A DNA stretch of 64,000 nucleotides, taken from JAPOKJ01 sp031421635. GTDB taxonomy: Bacteria > Pseudomonadota > Gammaproteobacteria > Burkholderiales > Burkholderiaceae_E. The stretch is from the NCBI GenBank assembly GCA_031421635.1, contig JANOPA010000014.1:1-64000 (forward strand). The letters run 5' to 3'. The notes under the pieces are model-generated. The model was not told the DNA's origin. It worked only from the letters and a program-made list of their open reading frames with translations, and made no database searches. Every line of letters starts with the position of its first letter. Position 1 is the first letter of the stretch. Positions 46,400-55,751 of this stretch are shown here, one piece after another. The position numbers and the translations under genes are program-made.

Positions 46400-47984
46400 G
46401 ATCATGCTCCCGCTCAAAAACGCCGGCCGTGACACAGGCTTCATGGCCTTGAACCAACTGGGCGTAGACTAATTTATCCACAATCTTCCCGCTTGCGGGA
46501 AGCTTCACCTTACAGACCTGCCAGGATTTTTGCGTCGTTCGGAGTTGTTTACGGATAATCTCAATGTCGACGGGCAAATGGGTACGGGCATCGTTACTAA
46601 GATCTTTTCCGACGATGTTTGAAATCGCGCTATGGGCGAGGCAAGGCCCATCAAAGCTCCAGATCGCGACAGCGTGTTCACACTGGTCCAGACTCGGATT
46701 GGCGTTGGAGAGATTAATGCTATCGCAGACTTCCTGAAGCCCTCGTTCTTCGATGTCTTGAATGACTTGCTTCACCAGGCCGACAACGGTGTCCGTGTTC
46801 TTAAAGCGATCCTCTCCAAAGACATCGATCTTTGCGAGTAAACCAAGCGCGTCTTTGTTGGTGATGGCACTGACTCTCACCATATCATCGGCAGCAGCAG
46901 CATTTTGCTGTGTAATGGTGGCCATTTGTTCGACGGCTGCCTTGATCTGTTCGGAGCCGCTGGTTTGTTCGGCTGACGCCGAAGCGATGTCTTGAATCAA
47001 CTGATGAGTTTGCGCCACCAGGTCTGAAATTATTTTCATGGACTGCGATGCCGCTTCTGTTGACGTGCGGCTCGAGGACAGCTCTTCCAAGCATTCGCCG
47101 ACTATGAGCTTTGCGTCCGCGGCGGCGAGAGAGGCGCGCTGGGCGAGCTTGCGCACTTCGGTGGCGACTACGGCAAAGCCACGGCCATGCTCGCCAGCGC
47201 GAGCCGCTTCGATGGCCGCATTGAGCGCCAATAAGTTGGTTTGAAACGCAATGTCCTCAATCATGGCGATAGAGCCCATCACATTCATCGACTCGGTAGA
47301 GGAGTCGCCCATGGTGTCCAGTAAGCTGTCCAACGCACCTTGAGCAGAGAGCACAAGATGACTCGCTTTTTCAGCCCGCTTGGCCGCTTCTTGTGTATTC
47401 ACCATATTGCGTTCGACGGTCGCTGAAAACTCTTCCATCGCAGAGGCGCTCTCCTCCAACATACTTGCGATTTCTTCGGCACGATGAGACAAGGCTGCGG
47501 TGTTGCTGTCGAGTTGTTTACATGAACCCGCCACTTCGTTGGCAGCTTGTCGCGTCGAGCCTGCCAACTGTTGAATTCTCGAATGTAGCTTGTAGGTCAG
47601 GTGTTGCACGATGTATTTCGGATCTGGCTCTCGCTGTGCTGACCAACGCCCGTTGGTGAGTTTTTCAAAAATTCTTTGGGAAGTTTTTCGAACTTCAACC
47701 ATATGCATTTGCACTGAAAATGCCACATAAATCGTGAAGGCCGCAAATAAGCTGAACAGCATGGGATGCGTGTCTGCTATGCCTAGTGAAGCCATACCGA
47801 AGAAAAGCACCATCATCACGCCGACCACGGCATTTCCAAAGGCAACACCTGCCTTTGACAAGAGCAAGACCATGGGAGCGGTGATTCTCGCTAATAGATA
47901 TTGAAGGGCTTCGTGCCCGTCATGGCCTTTGCCGATCAAATCTTTTGTGATGTGATCTGGCTTACTGTGAAGATCATGTTTCAT
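46392..47984 (-). CDS. Methyl-accepting chemotaxis protein with C-terminal Cache-like domain
   Basis: 530 residues. Two hydrophobic segments (MVLLLSKAGVAFGNAVVGVM and LFSLFAAFTIYVAFSVQMHM) anchor it. A helical region leads to the hairpin with IAFQTNLLALNAAIEAARAG and GRGFAVVATEVRKLAQRAS. Residues from about 400 resemble a Cache-like unit (VVGLVKQVIQDIEERGLQEV, HAVAIWSFDGPCLAHS, LVYAQLVQGHEACVTAGVF). The start overlaps cheB by 4 bp. No pentapeptide for CheR tethering is seen at the C-terminus. It probably senses a cytoplasmic or membrane-derived signal. Confidence 0.85.
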   Translation of the reverse strand: MKHDLHSKPDHITKDLIGKGHDGHEALQYLLARITAPMVLLLSKAGVAFGNAVVGVMMVLFFGMASLGIADTHPMLFSLFAAFTIYVAFSVQMHMVEVRKTSQRIFEKLTNGRWSAQREPDPKYIVQHLTYKLHSRIQQLAGSTRQAANEVAGSCKQLDSNTAALSHRAEEIASMLEESASAMEEFSATVERNMVNTQEAAKRAEKASHLVLSAQGALDSLLDTMGDSSTESMNVMGSIAMIEDIAFQTNLLALNAAIEAARAGEHGRGFAVVATEVRKLAQRASLAAADAKLIVGECLEELSSSRTSTEAASQSMKIISDLVAQTHQLIQDIASASAEQTSGSEQIKAAVEQMATITQQNAAAADDMVRVSAITNKDALGLLAKIDVFGEDRFKNTDTVVGLVKQVIQDIEERGLQEVCDSINLSNANPSLDQCEHAVAIWSFDGPCLAHSAISNIVGKDLSNDARTHLPVDIEIIRKQLRTTQKSWQVCKVKLPASGKIVDKLVYAQLVQGHEACVTAGVFEREHDHA

Positions 47985-49084
47985 GAGGAGAACCGTTGAC
48001 TAAGTGTATGAATAATTTCTTGAGGAAAATCTTGAAGACTAATTTGCCGATGCGAGTGGCCGTTCTCAAACACTACCTTAGGCATACCATAGATGGCGCA
48101 GCTTGGCTCGTCTTGGCTAAGCACGTAGCCGCCGCTCGTAAAAATATCCGCAGTACCGTTAGCACCGTCACGTCCCATGCCCGTGAGCACACAGGCCAAG
48201 CTTGCATCACCAAAAGCAAGGGCGACTGAAGAAAATAGTTTGTCGATGGACGGCCTGTATAGATCGGAGGGCAAGGGCTTGTCCAGTTTTACGTAAACAT
48301 TCAGCGACTCCCGCCGATGCACTTGAAAATGGCAACCCCCTGGAGCGATGTAGGCGGTTCCTGGACAAAGTACCTCGCCGTGCTCCGCGAGTTTCACTCT
48401 GATGGCCTTTACCGAGCGGCTGAGCCGGTTGGTATATAGGGTCGTGAAGGATGTGGGCATGTGAATGGCAATCACGATAGGAGGGGAGTGCGCGGGCAGT
48501 TTTTCTAAAATGCTTGTGACCGCGCTTGGACCCCCAGTGGATGCGCCAATAGCGAGAATCGCTTGTGATCGGGGAGCAAGAGTGGAGGCCGCGGCAGGCG
48601 CCTTGCGAAGGCGCGTCTGCGCTGCCGAAATCCTCGCATTTGAATCGCTTAGATTTTGACGAATGCGCTTCGATCTAAAAGCGTGTCCCGCTTCGTATAC
48701 TTTGATCAGTAATTCCTCGGCATAATCTGAGAGGGTGCGTGTGTGCGGCTGCAGCCCTGGTTTGAGCACAAAATCGAGTGCTCCAAGCGCAAGGCAATCC
48801 AAGGTAATTTGAGCGCCTTCCCGAGTCATGCTGGATACCATAATGACGGGTATAGGACACTTGGAGAGGACATGCTTGAGGATTGTCGTCCCTTTCAGGT
48901 GTGGCATCTCGACGTCAAGGGTAATAACATCGGGACCTAAACGCTCAATTGCTGCAACGACCTCTGATCCGTCCTGGCAAAAGCCGACGACGGAGATTTC
49001 GGGGTTCGATCTTAGGATCTTGGCGATCACACCGCGCGCGACTACTGAGTCGTCTACGATCAGAACTTTGACAGGTGCATCCAT
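47981..49084 (-). CDS. cheB: CheB protein-glutamate methylesterase/response regulator
   Basis: 367 residues. The receiver domain has DDS near the N-terminus and the phospho-Asp in VITLDVEMPHLKG. The esterase domain has Ser in AIGASTGGPSAVTS, His in VIAIHMPTSFT and Asp in CVLTGMGRDGANG. It removes methyl groups from chemoreceptors and deamidates glutamines when phosphorylated by CheA. It is in the usual place after cheD, and its stop overlaps the following MCP start. Confidence 0.95.
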   Translation of the reverse strand: MDAPVKVLIVDDSVVARGVIAKILRSNPEISVVGFCQDGSEVVAAIERLGPDVITLDVEMPHLKGTTILKHVLSKCPIPVIMVSSMTREGAQITLDCLALGALDFVLKPGLQPHTRTLSDYAEELLIKVYEAGHAFRSKRIRQNLSDSNARISAAQTRLRKAPAAASTLAPRSQAILAIGASTGGPSAVTSILEKLPAHSPPIVIAIHMPTSFTTLYTNRLSRSVKAIRVKLAEHGEVLCPGTAYIAPGGCHFQVHRRESLNVYVKLDKPLPSDLYRPSIDKLFSSVALAFGDASLACVLTGMGRDGANGTADIFTSGGYVLSQDEPSCAIYGMPKVVFENGHSHRQISLQDFPQEIIHTLSQRFSS

Positions 49085-49085
49085 C

Positions 49086-49724
49086 TTAGGATTTTTCGAA
49101 GAGGCTGATGTCGGGCTTTAGAGTGGTGCTGCTTTGCACTAAGGCCGCTGCGTGGCGGCTTTCTCTGTGCTGGACGCGGTTCAAGCTTACTTCGATATGG
49201 CGGCACTCAGGTTGGCTGAGCTGGGTGGCCCAATAGAGTCTGCGTGCAAAAATCCCTCCAGTGTCTTGACCACGTAGCTTTATCCTCTCTTGCCTTAAGT
49301 ACTGCGCTGCAAATTGAATATTGCACAGTCCCACATTGGTGAGTTCAGTGAGGATCTGACCTCCCCCGAAAATCCAGGCCAGCATCCGATCCTTCTTGGC
49401 ACCTTGGGACAAGAGTTCATTGATGAGAAGTTCCATGGCGTAACTTCCGTAGCGCGCGTTTCGATTGGTCGGGTCCGCGTTCGATATCTCAGGCAAGCCA
49501 ATCTCTCGTTGGGCGGGAAGCATAAAGTGATTCATGCCGATCAAGCCTGCAGCTTGGTCCGTGAGGCAAACCGCGACACATGAGCCAAGAACCGTCATTA
49601 GGCCTTCGGAGGGTTTGGGATTGACACCTTCAGACGACGCTTTTCGCGATGTTGCAAACTCACCTGGCAGGAGTCGACGGACCCAACTGGAATGTTCGCG
49701 ATCAAAAAAGCGATGCGGTTTCAT
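49086..49724 (-). CDS. cheD: CheD chemoreceptor glutamine deamidase
   Basis: 212 residues. The catalytic Cys lies in LMTVLGSCVAVCLTD and the His in IGMNHFMLPA; the following RYGSYAMELLINELLSQGA and IFGGGQIL match CheD. It deamidates receptor glutamines and can bind CheC-type phosphatases. The start overlaps the cheR stop by 4 bp and its stop is two bases from the cheB start. Confidence 0.93.
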   Translation of the reverse strand: MKPHRFFDREHSSWVRRLLPGEFATSRKASSEGVNPKPSEGLMTVLGSCVAVCLTDQAAGLIGMNHFMLPAQREIGLPEISNADPTNRNARYGSYAMELLINELLSQGAKKDRMLAWIFGGGQILTELTNVGLCNIQFAAQYLRQERIKLRGQDTGGIFARRLYWATQLSQPECRHIEVSLNRVQHRESRHAAALVQSSTTLKPDISLFEKS

Positions 49725-50527
49725 AGCGCTCGACGCGGGCTAAACACGGTCCGACCGCGGCTTTGGAATAATTCGTCGGAGTGAATGAGCATCTCCGTGT
49801 GCCCAGTGAAAAACAGGCCATCCATTTTCAAGTGACGAGCGACGTACTCTGCAAACTGACGTTGTGTGGTCGTATTAAAGTAAATCATGACGTTACGACA
49901 GAAGACAGCGTCAAGAGGCTTCCAAGGGAGAACGCTTCCCTTGGCGGCCAGATTAAAAGGCTTGAACTCGACGAGTCGTTTCAGCTCGGGTTTGACTTGA
50001 ACTTGGGCTTGATTGATCGAGTCGAAATACTTTGAGATCAGTCCAGGCTTGAGATGGAGGAGCTCGGACTTCGAATAGATACCTTGCTTCGCGAGGCTTA
50101 GTGCGTGGGTGTCAATGTCGCTTGCTAACACGAAGGCTTGCTTGCGATCAAGTAGACTGGGGTAGGCCTGAGTTAGAGCAATCAGTATGGAATAAGGCTC
50201 TTGCCCTGATGAGCATCCCGCGCTCCAAATCTTGGCGCTGGAAAAGTTTTCCTTGAGATGATCCACCAGGATTGGGAAGTGGTGAGCCTCTCTGAAAAAT
50301 GAGGTCACATTGGTGGTCATCGCGTTGACGAAACCTTCGACTTGGGTTCGATCTTTTTCGACCAAGTCGACGTAGTCCGCAAGCTTGGTAAGGCCTAGGC
50401 TGCGCATCGGGCGGCTCAAGCGATTCGAAGCCATTTGACGCTTACTCGGGTTCAGTTCAATCCCGGCATGTTTTCCAAGTAAGCTGCGAACGGATGCGAA
50501 CGCCTGATCATCAAGAATCAGGCTCAT
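49721..50527 (-). CDS. cheR: CheR chemoreceptor methyltransferase
   Basis: 268 residues. The N-terminal helical domain ends at VNAMTTNVTSFFREAHHFPI. The SAM site is IWSAGCSSGQEPYSILIAL and the downstream motif is LDAVFCRNVMIYFNTTTQRQ, with GLFFTGHTE. It methylates receptor glutamates. It is coupled to cheW before it and cheD after it by 4-bp overlaps. Confidence 0.95.
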   Translation of the reverse strand: MSLILDDQAFASVRSLLGKHAGIELNPSKRQMASNRLSRPMRSLGLTKLADYVDLVEKDRTQVEGFVNAMTTNVTSFFREAHHFPILVDHLKENFSSAKIWSAGCSSGQEPYSILIALTQAYPSLLDRKQAFVLASDIDTHALSLAKQGIYSKSELLHLKPGLISKYFDSINQAQVQVKPELKRLVEFKPFNLAAKGSVLPWKPLDAVFCRNVMIYFNTTTQRQFAEYVARHLKMDGLFFTGHTEMLIHSDELFQSRGRTVFSPRRAL

Positions 50528-51072
50528 GAGAATGTCGCCTCTTCAGTGACTCGTGCCACCGCGTGGAGTTCTTCGGGTTGGAGGACCTTCTGTAAGTCAA
50601 TCAGGAGCACAACCTGTTCTCCAAGCTGAGTCATTCCAATTAAATACCGAATATCAATCGCCATGGTGGTTCGGGGAACCGTCTGAATCGCGGCCGAGTG
50701 AATGCTGATGACATCTAGAACGCTATCCACCTGAATCCCGACTTTCCGAGACTCAAGCTCACTGATCAGCACCAGGTCCTGGCGACCTGCGACCTTTTCA
50801 CGATTCAGATTGAAGCGCTCCTTGAGATCGATCACTGGAACAATTTCACCGCGAAGACTGGTGACGCCGACAACATAGGAGGGTGCGTGGGCTACTCGCG
50901 TCAGGTGGGCGCCGGTTCGAACTTCCCGGATTTGCAGCAGGCTAACGGCGTAGGTATGGCCCGAGACCTTGAAGGTCAGGAATGATTGGCTAACAGCATG
51001 GTCGGTCGGCTTGGCCATGATCGAGTCCTCTGGATGTGACGGTTGGGTCGCGTGAACGGAGATCTTGAGCAT
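50524..51072 (-). CDS. cheW: CheW scaffold protein
   Basis: About 182 residues from ATG 51072, which has AGGA seven bases before it and lies 17 bases after the cheA stop; ATG 51018 is a possible alternative start. CheW signatures are FLTFKVSGHTYAVSLLQIRE, SYVVGVTSLRGEIVPVIDLK and IGVQVD-like KVGIQVDSVLDVISI, with YLIGMTQLGEQVVLLIDL. It links receptors to CheA. Confidence 0.93.
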   Translation of the reverse strand: MLKISVHATQPSHPEDSIMAKPTDHAVSQSFLTFKVSGHTYAVSLLQIREVRTGAHLTRVAHAPSYVVGVTSLRGEIVPVIDLKERFNLNREKVAGRQDLVLISELESRKVGIQVDSVLDVISIHSAAIQTVPRTTMAIDIRYLIGMTQLGEQVVLLIDLQKVLQPEELHAVARVTEEATFS

Positions 51073-51088
51073 CTTTTTTCCTGGTCGG

Positions 51089-53065
51089 TTACGCTGTGAC
51101 GAGTTGCGCGGTGCCAATGGTTCGACCAAGAGCGATCGAATCCAAGACGAAAGTGATTTTCCCAGCGCCGAGTACGGTCGCGCTTTGACAATACTTTGCA
51201 GGCCCAAGATTTTTCTCGATGTTCTTGATCACAATTTGCTTTTCACCAATAATTCGATGCACGCCCAGTAGGCTTAGATCGTCACCGTTGCGTAGAACAA
51301 TGCCCAGGAGTGATCCGGGTGCCGGATGTAAGGGTGTCGTTTCCATCAGATCGGCGAGGTGTGCATACGGGACAAGCGCGGTGCGGAGCGGGAAAAGCTT
51401 TTGGCCATTCGGCAGCTCTTGCAAGCCGGAAGGGTGCAGTTGAATGCATTCGGAAATCGAACTCAGCAGGATTGCGTATTGTTCGCCGTCGCATTCGACG
51501 ATGAGCGCATCGGTCAAAGCCAAAGTGAGGGGCAGGACGATTGAAAAGCAAGTCCCCCGTCCGGGTGTGCTGTGGACCTGTAGTTCACCATTAAGCGACT
51601 TGATCGCTTCGGCTACGGCGTCTAAGCCGACCCCTCGACCCGACCAATGATCGACCTGAGCAGCGGTTGAAAAGCCCGGCGAGAAAATTAGCTCCGCCCA
51701 TTGTGCGTCGCTGCGCGGTGTGTGTTCGTCCGCCAAACCTTTCTGGATTGCTTTGGTACGAATTGCCTGAATATCAAATCCACGTCCATCTTCTTCAATG
51801 TGAAGTACGAAGCTTGCGCCGCGCTGTTCAGCCCGAAGGCGAAGGGTCGCGGTTTCTGCTTTTCCTAAGGAGATGCGTTCGCTGGGTGACTCTAAACCGT
51901 GATCCAATGCGTTGCGAATCAAGTGAGTGACAGGATCGATCAGACGCTCAATGATATTGCTGTCGAGCTCGATTTGCTCACCGACAATGATGACTTGGAC
52001 TCGTTTGCCGAGTTCAACTTTAGCGTCGCGCACGACTCGCTCAAAGCGCTTAAACAAAGTCGTGACGGGCGACATGCGCATGGAAAGAATTGCGTCCTGA
52101 AGTTGTCGAGTTTGCCGACCGAGACGCTCAAAGAGTTCAATAACTTCTTGATCGATCACCTTGCTTTCAAGCTCGGCCTGAAAAATGGCCAGATCTGCGA
52201 GATGGCCAAGAAGTAAATCAATTTTTTCACTTGGAACCTGAATGGCGCGCTGCTCTCGTCGTCGCTCGACTTGGATCGCGGTAGGCTCATCGATATTGGC
52301 GTCGTCGTTTTCTTGAACTTCCGTAATCTCAAGATCGCAAAGGTCGTCGATCCATTCGAATAGGGAGCGAATCTCTTGCGCGGAACGAGTGGTTTCCAGA
52401 ATGGTTGACCAATGCAGAAAGTTCGGCTCCGTGGCGTAGCCTGGAGCTTGATTTTCCCAGGCAATAACCTCTTTCTCGTCCCATAAAGCCGTTGTTGTAA
52501 GTGTTCCTTGTTCGGCAAGATTGTCTAGATAACGCAGAGGGTCGTTGCCACAGCTTCGCATGCCAGGATGAGGTCGAAAGCGCAGTACGAATTTATGTGT
52601 TCCTGATTTTCGCCTGAAATCAGAAGAGGATGTTGACTTTGAGAGAGCTTCGCTAGCGTCCAGAGCTTCTTGAATTTGATTCAGCTTCCGACTAAGTGCA
52701 TCGACACGCTGAGTGGAAACATCGCCCTGCTTTTGTTGGGCACTACCTACCATTGAGCGCAGAAGATCTAAGGCACTTAAGAAAAGACTGATGTGCTCAT
52801 CGTTGAGTTTGAGGTGGGAGGCGCCACTTATACGTCGATAGGTTTCCAGAACGGTTTCAAGTGCGTGCGCAAACTCTGCCATTTGATTAAAGCCGAGCGT
52901 TCCTGCAGAACCCTTGATCGAATGAATTGCTCGAAATGCGGCATTAATGCTTTCGTTAATTGGGACTTGCTTTTCAATGCAAAGCAATGCCTCTTCGGCT
53001 TGATCTAGGCAGTCAAGCACTTCTTCAAAAAATGCAGAGTGAAATTGACTTAAGTCAATTGACAT
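51089..53065 (-). CDS. cheA: CheA chemotaxis histidine kinase
   Basis: About 658 residues from ATG 53065 (MSIDLSQFHSAFFEEVLDCL). The Hpt phosphorylation site is in AAFRAIHSIKGSAGTLGFN (His48). A middle region with RFRPHPGMRSCGNDPLRYLD follows in place of a standard P2 domain. Then come dimerisation helices, the ATPase N box HLIRNALDHGLE, G boxes DGRGFDIQ and GRGVGLDAV, and a CheW-like C-terminal domain (LTDALIVECDGEQYAILLSS). It overlaps the preceding CheY stop and feeds both CheYs and CheB. Confidence 0.95.
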   Translation of the reverse strand: MSIDLSQFHSAFFEEVLDCLDQAEEALLCIEKQVPINESINAAFRAIHSIKGSAGTLGFNQMAEFAHALETVLETYRRISGASHLKLNDEHISLFLSALDLLRSMVGSAQQKQGDVSTQRVDALSRKLNQIQEALDASEALSKSTSSSDFRRKSGTHKFVLRFRPHPGMRSCGNDPLRYLDNLAEQGTLTTTALWDEKEVIAWENQAPGYATEPNFLHWSTILETTRSAQEIRSLFEWIDDLCDLEITEVQENDDANIDEPTAIQVERRREQRAIQVPSEKIDLLLGHLADLAIFQAELESKVIDQEVIELFERLGRQTRQLQDAILSMRMSPVTTLFKRFERVVRDAKVELGKRVQVIIVGEQIELDSNIIERLIDPVTHLIRNALDHGLESPSERISLGKAETATLRLRAEQRGASFVLHIEEDGRGFDIQAIRTKAIQKGLADEHTPRSDAQWAELIFSPGFSTAAQVDHWSGRGVGLDAVAEAIKSLNGELQVHSTPGRGTCFSIVLPLTLALTDALIVECDGEQYAILLSSISECIQLHPSGLQELPNGQKLFPLRTALVPYAHLADLMETTPLHPAPGSLLGIVLRNGDDLSLLGVHRIIGEKQIVIKNIEKNLGPAKYCQSATVLGAGKITFVLDSIALGRTIGTAQLVTA

Positions 53066-53432
53066 ATTGATCAACCAGAATCTGATTGATTTTGTTGGTT
53101 AAGGACTCTTCCGTGAAGGGCTTGGCGATCCAATCCATTGCACCGGCTTGTTTTGCCTTTTCAATGTTCTCGTCCTTCGCTCCTTTGGCAAGCACCACGA
53201 TTGGAGTGTTCTTGAAATGCTCGATTAACTTCAGACGCTGAATCAAAGTGATCCCGTCCATGCCTGGCATGTTGATATCGGTGATCACCAAGTGAACTCG
53301 TCGACCTTTGGCGATGGTCAGAGCTTCCTCCCCAGAACTTGCATGAAAAACTCGGTGTCCAAATTTCTGGAGGACGGAGGCTACGATATTGCGTATGGAC
53401 GCAACATCATCAACAATCATAATTCTTGCCAT
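53055..53432 (-). CDS. CheY-like receiver lacking the conserved switch threonine
   Basis: 125 residues, single receiver domain. The DD pair (IMIVDDVASIR), phospho-Asp (LVITDINMPGMDG) and Lys (DWIAKPF) are normal. The stretch PIVVLAKGAKDEN has Ala where CheY has the switch Thr/Ser (PVLMVT-AE in enterics). It may be phosphorylated but signal poorly, acting as a phosphate sink, or interact with a different partner. It overlaps the cheA start and lies six bases after the other cheY. Confidence 0.9.
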   Translation of the reverse strand: MARIMIVDDVASIRNIVASVLQKFGHRVFHASSGEEALTIAKGRRVHLVITDINMPGMDGITLIQRLKLIEHFKNTPIVVLAKGAKDENIEKAKQAGAMDWIAKPFTEESLTNKINQILVDQYVN

Positions 53433-53438
53433 AGTTTT

Positions 53439-53801
53439 CTACCCTAAGACTCGGGGAAGCACGTCAATCAGTGCCTGTGGGTTAAAGGGTTTCACGATCC
53501 ATCCTGTGGCTCCTGCCGCTCGGCCCGCGGCCTTCATGTTGGATCCCGCCTCGGTTGTCAGTACTAAGATGGGTTTGGCCTGAGTGCTTGGCTGAGCCCG
53601 TAAGGCCTTGATAAGGTCCAAGCCACTCATGTTCGGCATGTTCATGTCGGTAATAATCAGATCGAAAGGCTCCGTTTTACAAGCGTCCAGCGCAGCCTCG
53701 CCGTCGACAGCGGAGCGGACTTCATGGCCCGCCTTTTCAAGCGTGAACACAACCATTTGGCGCATGGTGACTGAGTCGTCGACAATAAGTATTTTTGCCA
53801 A
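53439..53801 (-). CDS. cheY: CheY-like response regulator
   Basis: 120 residues. All receiver residues are present: DDSVTMRQMV, LIITDMNMPNMSG (phospho-Asp), ILVLTTEAGSN (Thr), GWIVKPFNPQ (Lys). It is the likely output regulator of the cluster, binding the flagellar switch or a pilus motor. No flagellar genes lie in the window, so the motor type cannot be told. Confidence 0.93.
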   Translation of the reverse strand: MAKILIVDDSVTMRQMVVFTLEKAGHEVRSAVDGEAALDACKTEPFDLIITDMNMPNMSGLDLIKALRAQPSTQAKPILVLTTEAGSNMKAAGRAAGATGWIVKPFNPQALIDVLPRVLG

Positions 53802-53813
53802 AATTTACTCCTT

Positions 53814-55205
53814 TCAGGCGAACAGATCGACATGGTTGGATGCCTTCAAACTGGGAGACGCTTTTTCACGCTCAATTCTCGACAGGTCTTGTTCGAATGA
53901 TGTGCGCTGGCTCGCAGTCGCACCGTGCTGTGCGAGGCGATGACTGGCCCCGACGAGATCGACCACAAGTGGTTCTGGGGCCGCATGGAGGTTGGACCCG
54001 TTAATGAGATTGCGAGTCCGCACTGCAATGGCTTCAAGATGAAGGGCGTCTACTGAAGTGAGTTTTTGCGTCATGATGTCGTGATACTGCATGGCGACAA
54101 TTGAGGCTTGAATATGTGACTCGGTGTCTTTGCTCAGTTCGTTGAGCGCCTTGACGGTACTTCGGGTTTCATCGAGTTTCTGTTGAATAGCTGTGCTGAC
54201 TGCGGCCACTTCGGTGCTTTCTTTTTGCGCCGTGTGCATGAGACTTGTGAGGTTACTTTGCATGTCCATAGTAACTTGGCTCAGCGCAGTTCGGATCTCT
54301 TCGACGTCTGCTCTTAGTTCTTGCAGTGTCCTTCGATGATTTTTTAGAAAACTCCACGGATCTAGGGTGTTGGAAGATTGTGCGCCGATCTCGATAGGGC
54401 TTTCAAGGTCCAAGCCGGAGCCCATGACGTTCAAAGCCATTTGTTTGGCGGCTATATCTGCTTCTCCGAGTAGGTCGTCCGCACGAGCTGCAGTCGTCAT
54501 GGCGGCTTGCTGCTTTTCGATCAGACGCGCGGCATGCTCGGCGTTATCTAGCAACTGGTAGTTCTGCCGCTTAAGAATTGTGGAAGCCAATAGGGCCAGG
54601 TCCGAGAGTGAAGCCTGTTGGTCGTTTCGTGTGCTGGTTGATTCCAATAGAGTCTTAGAAAGGTGGTTCTGAGTGTCCTGATTTCGTTCGATCTCGCGAA
54701 TACTATTGGCAAGTTCGAGTGCCGAATGGGTGGAAATGTTGATCACTGAGCGAATCTCGATTTGAGCGCTATTGCTGCTGGCGAGCGCCTTCCAAGCATA
54801 GTTCGACCACTCTTTGCTTTGTATCGCGTGGGCACCAAACCTGCTTGGTAGAAAATCTGTTTCAATCCCGAGTTCGGGCTCAGCGCGGTCGATGATTTTT
54901 TGTTGTGGGTGTGGAGTCGTTTGTGATAATGAAGTGAGAGTGGGCTCAATCTCACCCGTAGAACTCGCGTTTACTGATATGGCAGGGGCTGTTTTTTTGA
55001 TCTTCTTTTTTATGCTTTTTTGTACAAATTTAGGCGATAAAACTTCGGCGTAAATAAAGGCAGCGGCGCCCAGCACAGCGATCAAGCTACATGCTATGGC
55101 CCAAAGCGGTGCGAACAAAACCGTGATCAAGGCAGGCGCGCTGACTGCGAGGAGTACTCGGGCCAGACGCGGGCTGCGCCACATCCGTTTGATCAGTTTG
55201 TTCAA
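53814..55205 (-). CDS. Membrane-anchored coiled-coil protein of the che operon with a CheZ-like motif
   Basis: 463 residues. Two hydrophobic helices (VLLAVSAPALITVLFA and AIACSLIAVLGAAAFIYAE) are followed by a basic stretch and a long helical region. The C-terminal half has ASIVAMQYHDIMTQKLTSVD. This resembles the Q-[FY]-x-D-[IL]-x-x-Q element of CheZ phosphatases and of MCP-like proteins that lack a normal hairpin. The canonical MCP tip is absent. It sits first among the main che genes, 12 bases before the CheY. I infer a role in receptor scaffolding or CheY dephosphorylation. Confidence 0.65.
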   Translation of the reverse strand: MNKLIKRMWRSPRLARVLLAVSAPALITVLFAPLWAIACSLIAVLGAAAFIYAEVLSPKFVQKSIKKKIKKTAPAISVNASSTGEIEPTLTSLSQTTPHPQQKIIDRAEPELGIETDFLPSRFGAHAIQSKEWSNYAWKALASSNSAQIEIRSVINISTHSALELANSIREIERNQDTQNHLSKTLLESTSTRNDQQASLSDLALLASTILKRQNYQLLDNAEHAARLIEKQQAAMTTAARADDLLGEADIAAKQMALNVMGSGLDLESPIEIGAQSSNTLDPWSFLKNHRRTLQELRADVEEIRTALSQVTMDMQSNLTSLMHTAQKESTEVAAVSTAIQQKLDETRSTVKALNELSKDTESHIQASIVAMQYHDIMTQKLTSVDALHLEAIAVRTRNLINGSNLHAAPEPLVVDLVGASHRLAQHGATASQRTSFEQDLSRIEREKASPSLKASNHVDLFA

Positions 55206-55468
55206 AACGACACCTCCCTTGCCGACAGGAATTGCGAGCGCAGGCCGTAACGATCTAGATAGACCGCTAGATGATCAAGGTCGCAAAAGAGCACCTTGTT
55301 TCGAAGGCAAAGCATGTCCTGAAGCGTCGGATATTCGAGACGAAAAAGAGCCTGGCAGCTCACGCTGATGCGTGCAGTCGACGAAGCCATAGCCAGCGGC
55401 TCGCTGATCAGCGAGCGCAGCACCGGCATGGCATTGCCGTCATCTATCGAAAGACGATGTTCAGTCAC
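55202..55468 (-). CDS. Small hypothetical protein at the head of the che operon
   Basis: 88 residues (MTEHRLSIDDGNAMPVLRSL... ending LSAREVSF), overlapping the next gene by 4 bp. The central ARISVSCQALFRLEYPTLQD could be a short STAS-like strand-helix, as small STAS proteins often sit beside che genes, but the match is weak. It is counted as real because of the tight overlap. The 280 bases to its right separate it from the TRAP/aro operon, run the same way, and should hold the che promoter; no sigma-28 box was found. Confidence 0.55.
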   Translation of the reverse strand: MTEHRLSIDDGNAMPVLRSLISEPLAMASSTARISVSCQALFRLEYPTLQDMLCLRNKVLFCDLDHLAVYLDRYGLRSQFLSAREVSF

Positions 55469-55751
55469 TCAATTCCCTCTAGCTAGTACAGTGGGCCTGG
55501 CGTCTAAGCGCGCCTAGGGCTCCGATAGGTCTATTCTGAGTCGAGTGCGCTCGCCCATCAATGGCTAGCGAATTAGTGAGCGATCAACGTGGAGTAAGTG
55601 CAGACGAACGGACTTTTGGGGCGCTGCTCCTTGGCCAAAACTGTCGTTTTATTTTCTGAAAGGAGTGCCTGGAGCGCGAGCGGTAGAAGGAGGTGAACAA
55701 CGACCGGCGAGAAATCGGTCCATTTTCGGATGCCTTGTGCAGTCCACGCCC

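Noticed and set aside
55480..55700. Search for a sigma-28 promoter before the che operon.
   Set aside because: No TAAA-N15-GCCGATAA-like match on the minus strand.
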